Positions 1-4,818 of a stretch of 5,671 nt of DNA are shown piece by piece. Under the pieces are notes generated by a model, which did not search any database, was not told where the DNA came from, and worked only from the letters and a program-made list of their open reading frames with translations. Source of the DNA: Methanobacteriota archaeon. GTDB taxonomy: Archaea; Thermoplasmatota; Thermoplasmata; UBA10834. Numbering within the stretch: the first letter of the stretch is position 1; each line of letters begins with the position of its first letter. Both the position numbers and the translations under genes were made by a program. The stretch is from NCBI GenBank assembly GCA_011391345.1, contig JAABQR010000165.1, positions 1-5,671 of the forward strand, given 5' to 3'.

Positions 1-81
1 GTCCTTTTCCTCGTCTCGGATGAGTCCTCGTTCGTCACTGGGGCTTCGCTGTCGGTTGATGGCGGATCCACCGCCCAGTGA
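1..81 (+). CDS. C-terminal end of a short-chain dehydrogenase/reductase (partial)
   Basis: The window opens inside a gene whose last 26 codons are readable in frame 1 and end at TGA 79-81. The tail contains SDESSFVTG followed eight residues later by VDGGSTAQ. This is the hallmark C-terminus of classical SDR enzymes (FabG-like: SDE-a-s-FVTG, then a VDGG turn), which are cytoplasmic NAD(P)-dependent oxidoreductases of a Rossmann fold. The cofactor-binding glycine motif and the catalytic Ser-Tyr-Lys lie upstream of the window, so the substrate cannot be deduced. It could be a 3-oxoacyl-ACP reductase homologue, a sugar or alcohol dehydrogenase, or another SDR. The next gene starts about 70 nt downstream behind its own TATA-like box, so the two are probably transcribed separately. 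Confidence 0.8.
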   Translation, partial: VLFLVSDESSFVTGASLSVDGGSTAQ

Positions 82-93
82 GTGATGGGCGGT
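70..93 (+). terminator. Hairpin over the SDR stop codon, possible transcript end
   Basis: ACCGCCC (70-76) and GGGCGGT (87-93) form a perfect 7-bp stem around a 10-nt loop that contains the stop codon. It lies at the end of the SDR gene, where a 3' end is expected. No T-run follows, so it is not a textbook intrinsic terminator. It may only stabilise the mRNA end or be incidental. Confidence 0.3.
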
Positions 94-106
94 CCTTCGT
101 GACAAG

Positions 107-112
107 TTATAT
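107..112 (+). promoter_or_regulatory. TATA-like box of the ferritin-like gene
   Basis: TTATAT sits in a short AT-rich patch between the SDR stop and the ferritin-like gene. An archaeal TATA box here would place the transcript start about 25 nt downstream, near 134-137, leaving a leader of roughly 20 nt that still includes the purine-rich ribosome binding site at 141-147. The position is seen directly; promoter function is inferred. Confidence 0.45.
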
Positions 113-140
113 GCCGAGGAAGACTGCTGGTTACTCGAAG

Positions 141-155
141 GGTGGAGAATGGTGA
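141..155 (+). promoter_or_regulatory. Ribosome binding region that decides the ferritin-like start
   Basis: Two in-frame ATGs lie close together, at 149 and 158. The GGTGGAG at 141-147 is only 1 nt from the first ATG, too close for normal initiation, but its GGAG is 10 nt from the second. A GGTGA at 151-155 lies only 2 nt ahead of the second. The geometry favours ATG 158, though not decisively. Confidence 0.4.
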
Positions 156-157
156 CA

Positions 158-682
158 ATGTCAAGCAGGTCCAGCTCCGAGGTCTTGAGGGACGCGATCG
201 CGATGGAGGTCGACGGGAAGGAGTTCTTCGAGCGTGCTTCCACGATGATGACGCGCAATCGCTCGAAGGATATGTTCCTGAGCCTCGTAGCTCAGGAGAA
301 GCGACACATCGAGGTCCTTGTGCACGAGCTAGGGCTGCTCGACAAAGGCCTCGATTGGGCCACGCTCGAGGATGCCAAGAGGACTTCGGCTTCGTCACGT
401 CGTCTGTCGGTGTTTTCGGACCGTGGCGTCAAGAAGTTGGAGCTGAGGCCGGACGCGGGTGAACTCGATGTGGTCGATGTCGGCATAGATGTCGAGAAGA
501 AGTCGATCGAGTACTACAGGACTGCGGGGCAGGAGACGGATAACGCAAATGCTAGGCAGGTTTTCAACTGGCTCGTAGGCGAGGAATCGGGCCACCTGAC
601 GATTCTCCAGGCCGAGCGTGACAGCAGGTCGGGTTCCGGGTTTCACTACGGCAGCATGGAGTTCAGCCTCGAGACTGAGTGA
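158..682 (+). CDS. Ferritin-like di-iron protein (rubrerythrin erythrin-domain family)
   Basis: This encodes 174 aa from ATG 158, or 177 aa from ATG 149; residue numbers here use the longer form. The protein is a four-helix bundle with the duplicated di-iron pattern of the rubrerythrin/ferritin-like family. The first half has E20 (in AIAMEVDGKEFF) and E50-x-x-H53 (QEKRHIEV). The second half has E116/E121 (VEKKSIEYY) and E146-x-x-H149 (EESGHLTI). A linker of about 40 residues (65-105) joins the halves. The tail ends in FHYGSMEFSLETE, resembling the EFSLE tail of related archaeal ferritin-like proteins. There is no CxxC, so the rubredoxin domain of true rubrerythrin is missing. Such proteins are cytoplasmic and usually reduce peroxide or handle iron under oxidative stress; the exact reaction here is unknown. 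The gene appears monocistronic and converges on homoserine dehydrogenase, with 3 nt between the stop codons. Confidence 0.85.
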   Translation: MSSRSSSEVLRDAIAMEVDGKEFFERASTMMTRNRSKDMFLSLVAQEKRHIEVLVHELGLLDKGLDWATLEDAKRTSASSRRLSVFSDRGVKKLELRPDAGELDVVDVGIDVEKKSIEYYRTAGQETDNANARQVFNWLVGEESGHLTILQAERDSRSGSGFHYGSMEFSLETE

Positions 683-685
683 GTC

Positions 686-1729
686 CTACAGCGTACCGCT
701 CCTGATGGATTCCACGATATGCAGTATGTCCGAGAACACCGCGTACGCGGTCTGCGTCAGCGCAGGGTCCTTCTCGAGTATAGTCAATTCGCCCATGAGG
801 TCCGTCTGGATGGTGATGGCACTCGAGGTGCCGTCGACAGACCAGAACGGGCTGTCAGGTCCTACCGTCACGGGCTTCACCACGAGCCTGACATCGCCGT
901 CCGCCATGGTGGCGCTCGCGACCAGCTTGATCTTGGTCCCATTCGCCTTGGCCGCGGCCAATGCCTTGGAGGTCACGTCTCTCACACCGGTCCTGTCCAC
1001 GTCATTCGGGGTCTTCCTCGCGTCCATGAGGACATTTGCGAGAGCGGTGATCTTGGCGGCAGCGTCCCAGCCATCGATGTCCAACGACGGGTCCGCCTCG
1101 GCTATGCCGCGGGCTTGAGCCTCCTTTATGGCGTCCTGAGCGGTCTTTCCGCGGGTCATCTCCGATAGGACGAAATTGGATGTGCTGTTCAGGATCCCAT
1201 GGATGCTCGCGACTTGGATCCCTGGGAGTGTCTTCTCCACCAGACTGAACACAGGCGTTCCATCCATGACCGTGCCCTCGAACCTGAAGCGGACCCCGCG
1301 GGAGCGCGCCAGTGCTCTCAGCTCGCAGTAGGCGAATGCTATCGGTCCCTTGTTCGCGGTGACGACATCCATGCCGTTTCCGAGAGCTCTTGTGATGTGA
1401 TCCGTCGCTGGCTGGCCAGATTCGATGTCGAGCGTTGTCAGCTCCAAGACCATGTCAGCGACGGTCTTGGATATGATGTCAAGAGGACCGAGGTCCGTGT
1501 GCGAGTCCGGGTATCCCTTCAGGTCGCCCTTCGTCCCGATCTCCATCAACACGCGGTCCAGATCGAGTCCACTCTCGGACATGAGGGACCCCTTAGACCT
1601 CGTGGATATGGCCACGACCTCGATGTCCAATCCTTTGGATCGGAGAAGCCACGGACGTTTCAGAAGCAGCATTCGCGCGAGCTCTTGCCCCACGTTTCCG
1701 AATCCGATGATGGCGAGGCGGAGTATCAT
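686..1729 (-). CDS. hom: Homoserine dehydrogenase
   Basis: This encodes 347 aa. It reduces aspartate-4-semialdehyde to homoserine with NAD(P)H in the cytoplasm, the branch point to threonine and methionine. Residues 1-14 carry the Rossmann start with GFGNVG at 9-14. TANKGP (124-129) holds the conserved Lys127. GILNSTSNFVLSEM (178-191) is the family signature. EADP...DIDGWDAAAK follows, in which E211, D217, D222 and K226 match yeast E208, D214, D219 and K223 in identity and spacing, so the catalytic set is intact. The protein ends soon after the catalytic domain, without the C-terminal ACT domain of many bacterial enzymes, so feedback control by threonine through that domain is not expected. 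The start is well supported: GAAGGTG (complement of 1736-1742) lies 6 nt before the ATG. The rubredoxin gene ends 47 nt upstream on the same strand, so the two may share a transcript. The stop is TAG. Confidence 0.95.
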   Translation of the reverse strand: MILRLAIIGFGNVGQELARMLLLKRPWLLRSKGLDIEVVAISTRSKGSLMSESGLDLDRVLMEIGTKGDLKGYPDSHTDLGPLDIISKTVADMVLELTTLDIESGQPATDHITRALGNGMDVVTANKGPIAFAYCELRALARSRGVRFRFEGTVMDGTPVFSLVEKTLPGIQVASIHGILNSTSNFVLSEMTRGKTAQDAIKEAQARGIAEADPSLDIDGWDAAAKITALANVLMDARKTPNDVDRTGVRDVTSKALAAAKANGTKIKLVASATMADGDVRLVVKPVTVGPDSPFWSVDGTSSAITIQTDLMGELTILEKDPALTQTAYAVFSDILHIVESIRSGTL

Positions 1730-1776
1730 CTAGCACACCTTCACAATGTCAGGGCCGTGAACCATGTTCGGGGCGG

Positions 1777-1965
1777 TCACATCTTCGTGAACTCGTCCTT
1801 GCCTGCACCGCATTCCGGGCACGTCCAGTCCTCGGGTAGGTCCTCGAATGCCGTGCCAGGGGGAATGCTCTGACTCGAGTCACCCTTCTCGGGGTCATAG
1901 ACCCAGCCGCAGACATTGCACTGGTACTTCGCCAAGTCGGCCATGTATTTGGTATCCGTTTGCAT
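1777..1965 (-). CDS. Rubredoxin
   Basis: This encodes 62 aa from the first ATG. It is a small one-iron electron carrier of the cytoplasm. The Fe(Cys)4 site is complete: C16-x-x-C19-G (YQCNVCGWVYDP) and C49-P-x-C52-GA (WTCPECGAGKDEF), with the usual aromatic residues and the PEKGD turn between. Neither candidate start has a Shine-Dalgarno sequence. ATG 1944 (Met8) would give 55 aa, closer to the usual rubredoxin length. The AT-rich AGTAAAAGTA on this strand (complement of 1967-1976) lies about 26 nt ahead of it, as expected for a leaderless transcript starting near 1945. The longer form is listed as the outer bound, but the shorter one may be real. The electron partner is not shown by the sequence. 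The nearby ferritin-like protein, which lacks a rubredoxin domain, is a candidate. The gene is upstream of and co-oriented with homoserine dehydrogenase, and divergent from the sdh operon. Confidence 0.95.
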   Translation of the reverse strand: MQTDTKYMADLAKYQCNVCGWVYDPEKGDSSQSIPPGTAFEDLPEDWTCPECGAGKDEFTKM

Positions 1966-1966
1966 G

Positions 1967-1976
1967 TACTTTTACT
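1967..1976 (-). promoter_or_regulatory. Possible TATA-like element for rubredoxin
   Basis: On the minus strand this reads AGTAAAAGTA, the most AT-rich patch close to the gene. If it binds TBP, transcription would start near 1945-1947, just before the internal ATG at 1944, giving a leaderless mRNA for a 55-residue rubredoxin. It overlaps the region immediately upstream of the longer ATG, which it would then leave untranscribed. The match to the archaeal TATA consensus is weak. Confidence 0.25.
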
Positions 1977-2182
1977 CTGTCATCTAGCATGCGGGTCGGG
2001 AAAGGAATCCGGCACGGAGTGCCTCCGTCCACATCGCGTCTCACGCAGCGTGCGTTTTGCGGGCGCGGGCTGAACGATTGTCGACTCTGCGGGACGAATT
2101 TCGTATATCATGTGACGATTCACGGTCGAGAGTTGAACCCTTACTGGTGAAAACCGCGCATGTTTGGTTCGATTAGATACAC

Positions 2183-2192
2183 TTAAGTATAA
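2183..2192 (+). promoter_or_regulatory. TATA-like promoter element of the sdh operon
   Basis: TTAAGTATAA is the best TATA-like sequence upstream of sdhC. It overlaps the 8-bp palindrome ACTTAAGT (2181-2188), which could also be an operator half of a regulator site. A start about 25 nt downstream, near 2212-2216, would give a leader of about 85 nt before the sdhC ATG. The motif is seen directly; promoter use is inferred. Confidence 0.4.
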
Positions 2193-2208
2193 TCTCGCTT
2201 GTGTAGGC

Positions 2209-2285
2209 GCCCGGGGGGCTGAGGGCACCACCGAATCAGTGCTGGCGTCCGCGGTTCCTCACCGCAATCTAATGGGATTTCGGGC
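2209..2285 (+). other. Potentially structured 5' leader of sdhC
   Basis: The ends of this 77-nt segment can pair: GCCCGGG (2209-2215) with TTCGGGC (2279-2285), five Watson-Crick pairs plus two G-U. Inside are GGCAC/GTGCT (2224-2228 with 2239-2243, one G-U) and a clean GCGGT/ACCGC hairpin (2251-2255 with 2261-2265). The closing stem ends 3 nt before the sdhC ribosome binding site (AGGTG 2288-2292), so folding could affect translation. It matches no RNA family I recognise and may be chance pairing in GC-rich DNA. Confidence 0.3.
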
Positions 2286-2297
2286 AAAGGTGTTCGA

Positions 2298-2714
2298 ATG
2301 AAGATAAGCAGCTTCAAGTGGTTGTTCGGCAGGAACTCCGAGTTCTGGCCGACGAACATGAAGACTGGGATGTGGGCATGGGTCGGACACAGGCTAACGG
2401 GGCTTGTTCTCGTGGCATATGTGTTCCTGCACCTATCGTTCATATCGACGGCTTCGATGGCTGAGGGCGGCGCGGACTTCGACGCCCTGATGGAGACGAC
2501 TTCCCAGCCTCTGTTCGTCGCGATGGACTTCCTGCTTGTGATAGTGGTGATATACCATGCGATGAACGGGCTCAGGGTCGTGCTTTTCGACCTGGGTGTT
2601 GGGATCAGGCGCCAGAAGCTGGTGTTCTGGATCACGATGGCCATATCGGCTGTCCTGATCGTGGGCGGCATGCTTGCGATATGGCACCTGGTGTTCCCCG
2701 AGGGGGTGGCCTGA
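2298..2714 (+). CDS. sdhC: Succinate dehydrogenase / fumarate reductase membrane anchor, cytochrome b subunit C
   Basis: This encodes 138 aa. It anchors the SdhA-SdhB catalytic dimer in the cytoplasmic membrane and takes part in haem and quinone binding. Three hydrophobic helices are visible at about 28-49, 71-97 and 108-131. The family signature HRLTG is at 31-35, with H45 near the end of helix 1. Helix 2 carries H87-A-M-N-G-L-R93, the SdhC-type HxxNGxR motif, whose histidine is a standard haem b ligand. The following RRQKL (104-108) is a basic cytoplasmic loop. The start is supported by AGGTG at 2288-2292, 5 nt before the ATG. It is first in the C-D-A-B operon, and its TGA is separated from the sdhD ATG by 2 nt, so the subunits are probably translationally coupled. 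Direction of catalysis (succinate oxidation or fumarate reduction) cannot be read from this subunit. Confidence 0.93.
   Translation: MKISSFKWLFGRNSEFWPTNMKTGMWAWVGHRLTGLVLVAYVFLHLSFISTASMAEGGADFDALMETTSQPLFVAMDFLLVIVVIYHAMNGLRVVLFDLGVGIRRQKLVFWITMAISAVLIVGGMLAIWHLVFPEGVA
2701..2708 (+). promoter_or_regulatory. Ribosome binding site that fixes the sdhD start
   Basis: AGGGGGTG lies inside the end of sdhC and 8 nt before ATG 2717. It supports the short form of sdhD over an in-frame ATG at 2681 that would overlap sdhC by 34 nt and add an unconserved Gly/Pro-rich extension. Confidence 0.6.
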
Positions 2715-2716
2715 AG

Positions 2717-3112
2717 ATGTCCGAGCAGAGAGTGTCGACCTCTAAGGTCGCTGGCACATGGGCATGGGCATTCCAGAGGATCTCAGCAGTTCTCCTGATA
2801 GTCTTCCTGGGGGTGCATCTGTACGCAGCGCACTTCATGGATGTAGGCGCGGAGACGGGCGAGGAGCCACTGATCACGTTCGACGAGGTCAGCCTGAGAC
2901 TCGATCAGCTCCTGTACATCGTCGTCGATTACGGCATGTTGTCCATGATCCTTCTGCACGGCCTGAACGGTTTCAGGACCGTCCTGTTCGACTTCGACAT
3001 GTTCGTGAGGAGGAAGAAGCTCATCGATGTGACCTTGTGGGTCGTCGGTATCGGGACGCTCATCTGGGGCATCGTGATACTCTTCCCCTTCATCAGCGGC
3101 GCGGGAGGCTGA
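2717..3112 (+). CDS. sdhD: Succinate dehydrogenase / fumarate reductase membrane anchor subunit D
   Basis: This encodes 131 aa. It is the second membrane anchor of the complex. Three hydrophobic helices are visible at about 18-40, 64-91 and 103-126. It is clearly related to SdhC along its length. W-A-W-x-x-Q20-R21 stands where SdhC has HR, H34 aligns with SdhC H45, and H81-G-L-N-G-F-R (81-87) followed by TVLFDF mirrors the SdhC HAMNGLRVVLFD segment. The basic VRRKKL (97-102) follows, as in SdhC. These histidines are candidate haem ligands; the Q20 substitution shows the HR motif is kept only in SdhC. Known two-subunit anchors with two haems (type A, as described for archaeal enzymes) have this general plan. 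ATG 2717 is chosen because of AGGGGGTG 8 nt upstream and because the protein then begins like the family. TGA ends 4 nt before the sdhA start codon. Confidence 0.9.
   Translation: MSEQRVSTSKVAGTWAWAFQRISAVLLIVFLGVHLYAAHFMDVGAETGEEPLITFDEVSLRLDQLLYIVVDYGMLSMILLHGLNGFRTVLFDFDMFVRRKKLIDVTLWVVGIGTLIWGIVILFPFISGAGG
3103..3108 (+). promoter_or_regulatory. Ribosome binding site for the TTG start of sdhA
   Basis: GGGAGG in the last codons of sdhD lies 8 nt before TTG 3117. No ATG or GTG occurs between this site and the conserved YYHKILVIGGG segment, which begins right after the TTG, so this site decides for the unusual start codon. Confidence 0.7.
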
Positions 3113-3116
3113 GCGA

Positions 3117-4817
3117 TTGTACTACCACAAGATACTGGTGATCGGAGGCGGCCTTGCTGGGCTCAGGGCAGCCATCGAGTCGGCGCCGAAGGTGGACACC
3201 GCGATCATCTCGCAGGTCCACCCCGTCAGGTCGCACTCAGGGGCCGCCCAAGGAGGCGTCAACGCTTCCCTTGCGAATAACCCCGCGGCAAAGGACGACA
3301 CGTGGGAGAAGCACGCGTTCGACACGGTCAAGGGTAGCGACTACCTGGCTGACCAGGACGCTGTCGAGTTCATGACGAAGGAGGCAGGCCCGTGCATATA
3401 CGAGATCGAGCATTGGGGCTGTCCGTTCTCGAGGACTGACGATGGCAAGATCGCCCAGAGGCCTTTCGGCGGCGCTGGCTATCCAAGGACTTGCTACGCC
3501 ACGGACAAGACCGGTATGTACATGCTGCACACGCTCTGGGAGCGCTCCGTGAAGCTCAATGTACCGCTTTATGAGGACAGGATCATGGTCGACCTCGTGG
3601 TCGAGGGAGACGCGGTCCGCGGTGTCATATGCCTGAACATGAAGACGGGCGAGCTAGAGCAGTTCATGGCCGAAGCGGTGATAATTGCCAGCGGCGGCAG
3701 TGGTCAGATCTACGGAAGGTCGACCAATGCGCTCATATCGACTGGCTCGGCTCAGTCCACATGTTACAGGAGGGGTGTGCCGCTCAAGGATATGGAGTTC
3801 GTCCAGTTCCACCCGACGTCGCTCTTCGGGACCAACATACTGATGACCGAGGGCGCCAGAGGCGAGGGCGGATACATTGTCAACAACCTGGGCGAGAGGT
3901 TCATGTCGAAGTACGCTGCAAAGGCGATGGAGCTTGCCCCGAGGGACATCGTGTCCCGGTCCATACAGACCGAGATCAACGAAGGCAGGGGCATAAACGG
4001 ACAGGACTTCGTCCATCTGGACCTGCGGCATCTGGGCCGCGAGAAGATCCTCGAGAGGCTCCCTGGCATCAGGGACCTTGCGATCAACTTCGTGGACGTG
4101 GACCCGATCGAGAAGCCAGTGCCCATCCAGCCCGGACAGCACTACACCATGGGCGGCATCGATACCGACATCAATGGCGCCACCAAGTTCAAGGGGTTGT
4201 ACGCTGCGGGCGAGTGCGGCTGCGTGAGTGTCCACGGTGCGAACAGGCTCGGCGGCAACTCGCTCCTCGACACGGTCGTGTTCGGCAAGAAGTCCGGCCA
4301 GGTGGCGGCAGAGTACGTCCTCGGCAAGAAGGCCGCGAAGGAGGGCGAAGGCGCGATGAACAAGTGCCTGAGGGAGACCAGGGACCGCATCGACGGCATG
4401 CTCTCGAGGAAGGGCACGGAGAACCACTCTGACATCAGGGCTGAGATGAAGGAGACCATGATCAAGAAGGTCGGCATCTTCAGGGACAAGCCGCTGATGG
4501 AGGAGGCCTTGGCCAATGTAAGGGCTCTCAAGGCGCGTTTCGCCAACATAACCGTCCAGAACAAGGGCAAGGGCTACAACCTCGACCTGATAAGGGCGCT
4601 TGAGCTCGAGGGTATGCTAGACGTCGCCGAGGCCATAGCGGTCGGGGCGCTGAAGAGGGAGGAGAGCAGGGGAGCGCATTCCAGGCTCGACTTCAAGGAG
4701 AGGGACGATGTGAAGTTCCTTCAGCATACCATCGCGACCTACTCCCCCAAGGGGCCTGTCATCACATACTCGCCCGTGAAAGTGACCAAGTACAAGCCTG
4801 AGGCAAGGAGGTACTGA
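3117..4817 (+). CDS. sdhA: Succinate dehydrogenase / fumarate reductase flavoprotein subunit
   Basis: This encodes 566 aa from a TTG start. It is the catalytic subunit, converting succinate and fumarate with FAD at the cytoplasmic face of the membrane. The N-terminal dinucleotide fold has GGGLAG at 10-15. RSHSGAAQGG (38-47) contains H40, the expected covalent FAD attachment residue (E. coli H45). Active-site residues are in place: H232 (QFHPT), R248 (TEGARGEGG), H342 (QHYTMGG) and R377 (ANRLGGNSLLD), matching E. coli H242, R286, H354 and R399. The FAD-contacting AAGECGCVSVHGANR runs 363-377, and the C-terminal domain has the conserved RGAHSRLDFKERDD (518-531). The length is close to other family members, so the subunit looks complete and functional. 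L-aspartate oxidase is a paralogue, but the SDH operon and covalent-FAD motif rule it out. It sits 4 nt after sdhD and 1 nt before sdhB. Confidence 0.97.
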   Translation: MYYHKILVIGGGLAGLRAAIESAPKVDTAIISQVHPVRSHSGAAQGGVNASLANNPAAKDDTWEKHAFDTVKGSDYLADQDAVEFMTKEAGPCIYEIEHWGCPFSRTDDGKIAQRPFGGAGYPRTCYATDKTGMYMLHTLWERSVKLNVPLYEDRIMVDLVVEGDAVRGVICLNMKTGELEQFMAEAVIIASGGSGQIYGRSTNALISTGSAQSTCYRRGVPLKDMEFVQFHPTSLFGTNILMTEGARGEGGYIVNNLGERFMSKYAAKAMELAPRDIVSRSIQTEINEGRGINGQDFVHLDLRHLGREKILERLPGIRDLAINFVDVDPIEKPVPIQPGQHYTMGGIDTDINGATKFKGLYAAGECGCVSVHGANRLGGNSLLDTVVFGKKSGQVAAEYVLGKKAAKEGEGAMNKCLRETRDRIDGMLSRKGTENHSDIRAEMKETMIKKVGIFRDKPLMEEALANVRALKARFANITVQNKGKGYNLDLIRALELEGMLDVAEAIAVGALKREESRGAHSRLDFKERDDVKFLQHTIATYSPKGPVITYSPVKVTKYKPEARRY

Positions 4818-4818
4818 C

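Larger units (their letters stand above)
1966..2297. other. Divergent intergenic region, 332 nt, no convincing gene
   Basis: This stretch separates the minus-strand rubredoxin from the plus-strand sdh operon. It holds overlapping short inverted repeats at 2011-2028 and 2042-2055, an AT-rich patch with TATATCA around 2104-2110, a TATA-like box at 2183-2192 and a GC-rich, potentially folded leader at 2207-2290. No tRNA or rRNA could be built from it. The plus-strand open frame at 1989-2150 (53 codons) has no ribosome binding site and resembles no family I know. Confidence 0.6.

Noticed and set aside
1199..1873. Plus-strand open frame of 224 codons across homoserine dehydrogenase and rubredoxin
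   Set aside because: It is antisense to two genes with complete catalytic and metal-binding motifs, and its own product looks like no known protein.
1989..2150. 53-codon plus-strand open frame with CRLCG followed by HVTIH, resembling a tiny zinc finger
   Set aside because: It has no ribosome binding site, Cys-His spacing is too short for a classical finger, arginine codons (CGG, CGT, CGC) differ from the AGG habit of the real genes, and no family resemblance is seen.
2159..2185. Eight-codon frame (ATG 2159 to TAA 2183-2185) preceded by GGTGA at 2146-2150
   Set aside because: Good spacing, but the peptide is tiny and it lies upstream of the presumed sdh transcript start, so it probably would not be transcribed with the operon.
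2207..2250. TPP riboswitch, suggested by GGGGGGCTGAG near the sdhC leader
   Set aside because: The second conserved half of the thi-box is absent, the pairing partners do not fit, and sdh genes are not typical thiamine targets.
2209..2286. tRNA-like cloverleaf: 77 nt with a pairable 7-bp acceptor-type stem and a following A
   Set aside because: Position 8 is not T, no D-arm of normal size forms, and no TTCRANY T-loop precedes the 3' strand on either strand.
2681..3112. Longer sdhD starting at ATG 2681
   Set aside because: It would overlap sdhC by 34 nt and add a Gly/Pro-rich leader; ATG 2717 has the better ribosome binding site and a family-like N-terminus.
3629..4432. Long open frames overlapping sdhA, both a second plus frame (3629-4432) and an antisense frame (3654-4427)
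   Set aside because: Both lie wholly inside a strongly conserved sdhA, have biased Arg/Gly/His or Leu/Val composition typical of GC-rich shadow frames, and show no recognisable domains.
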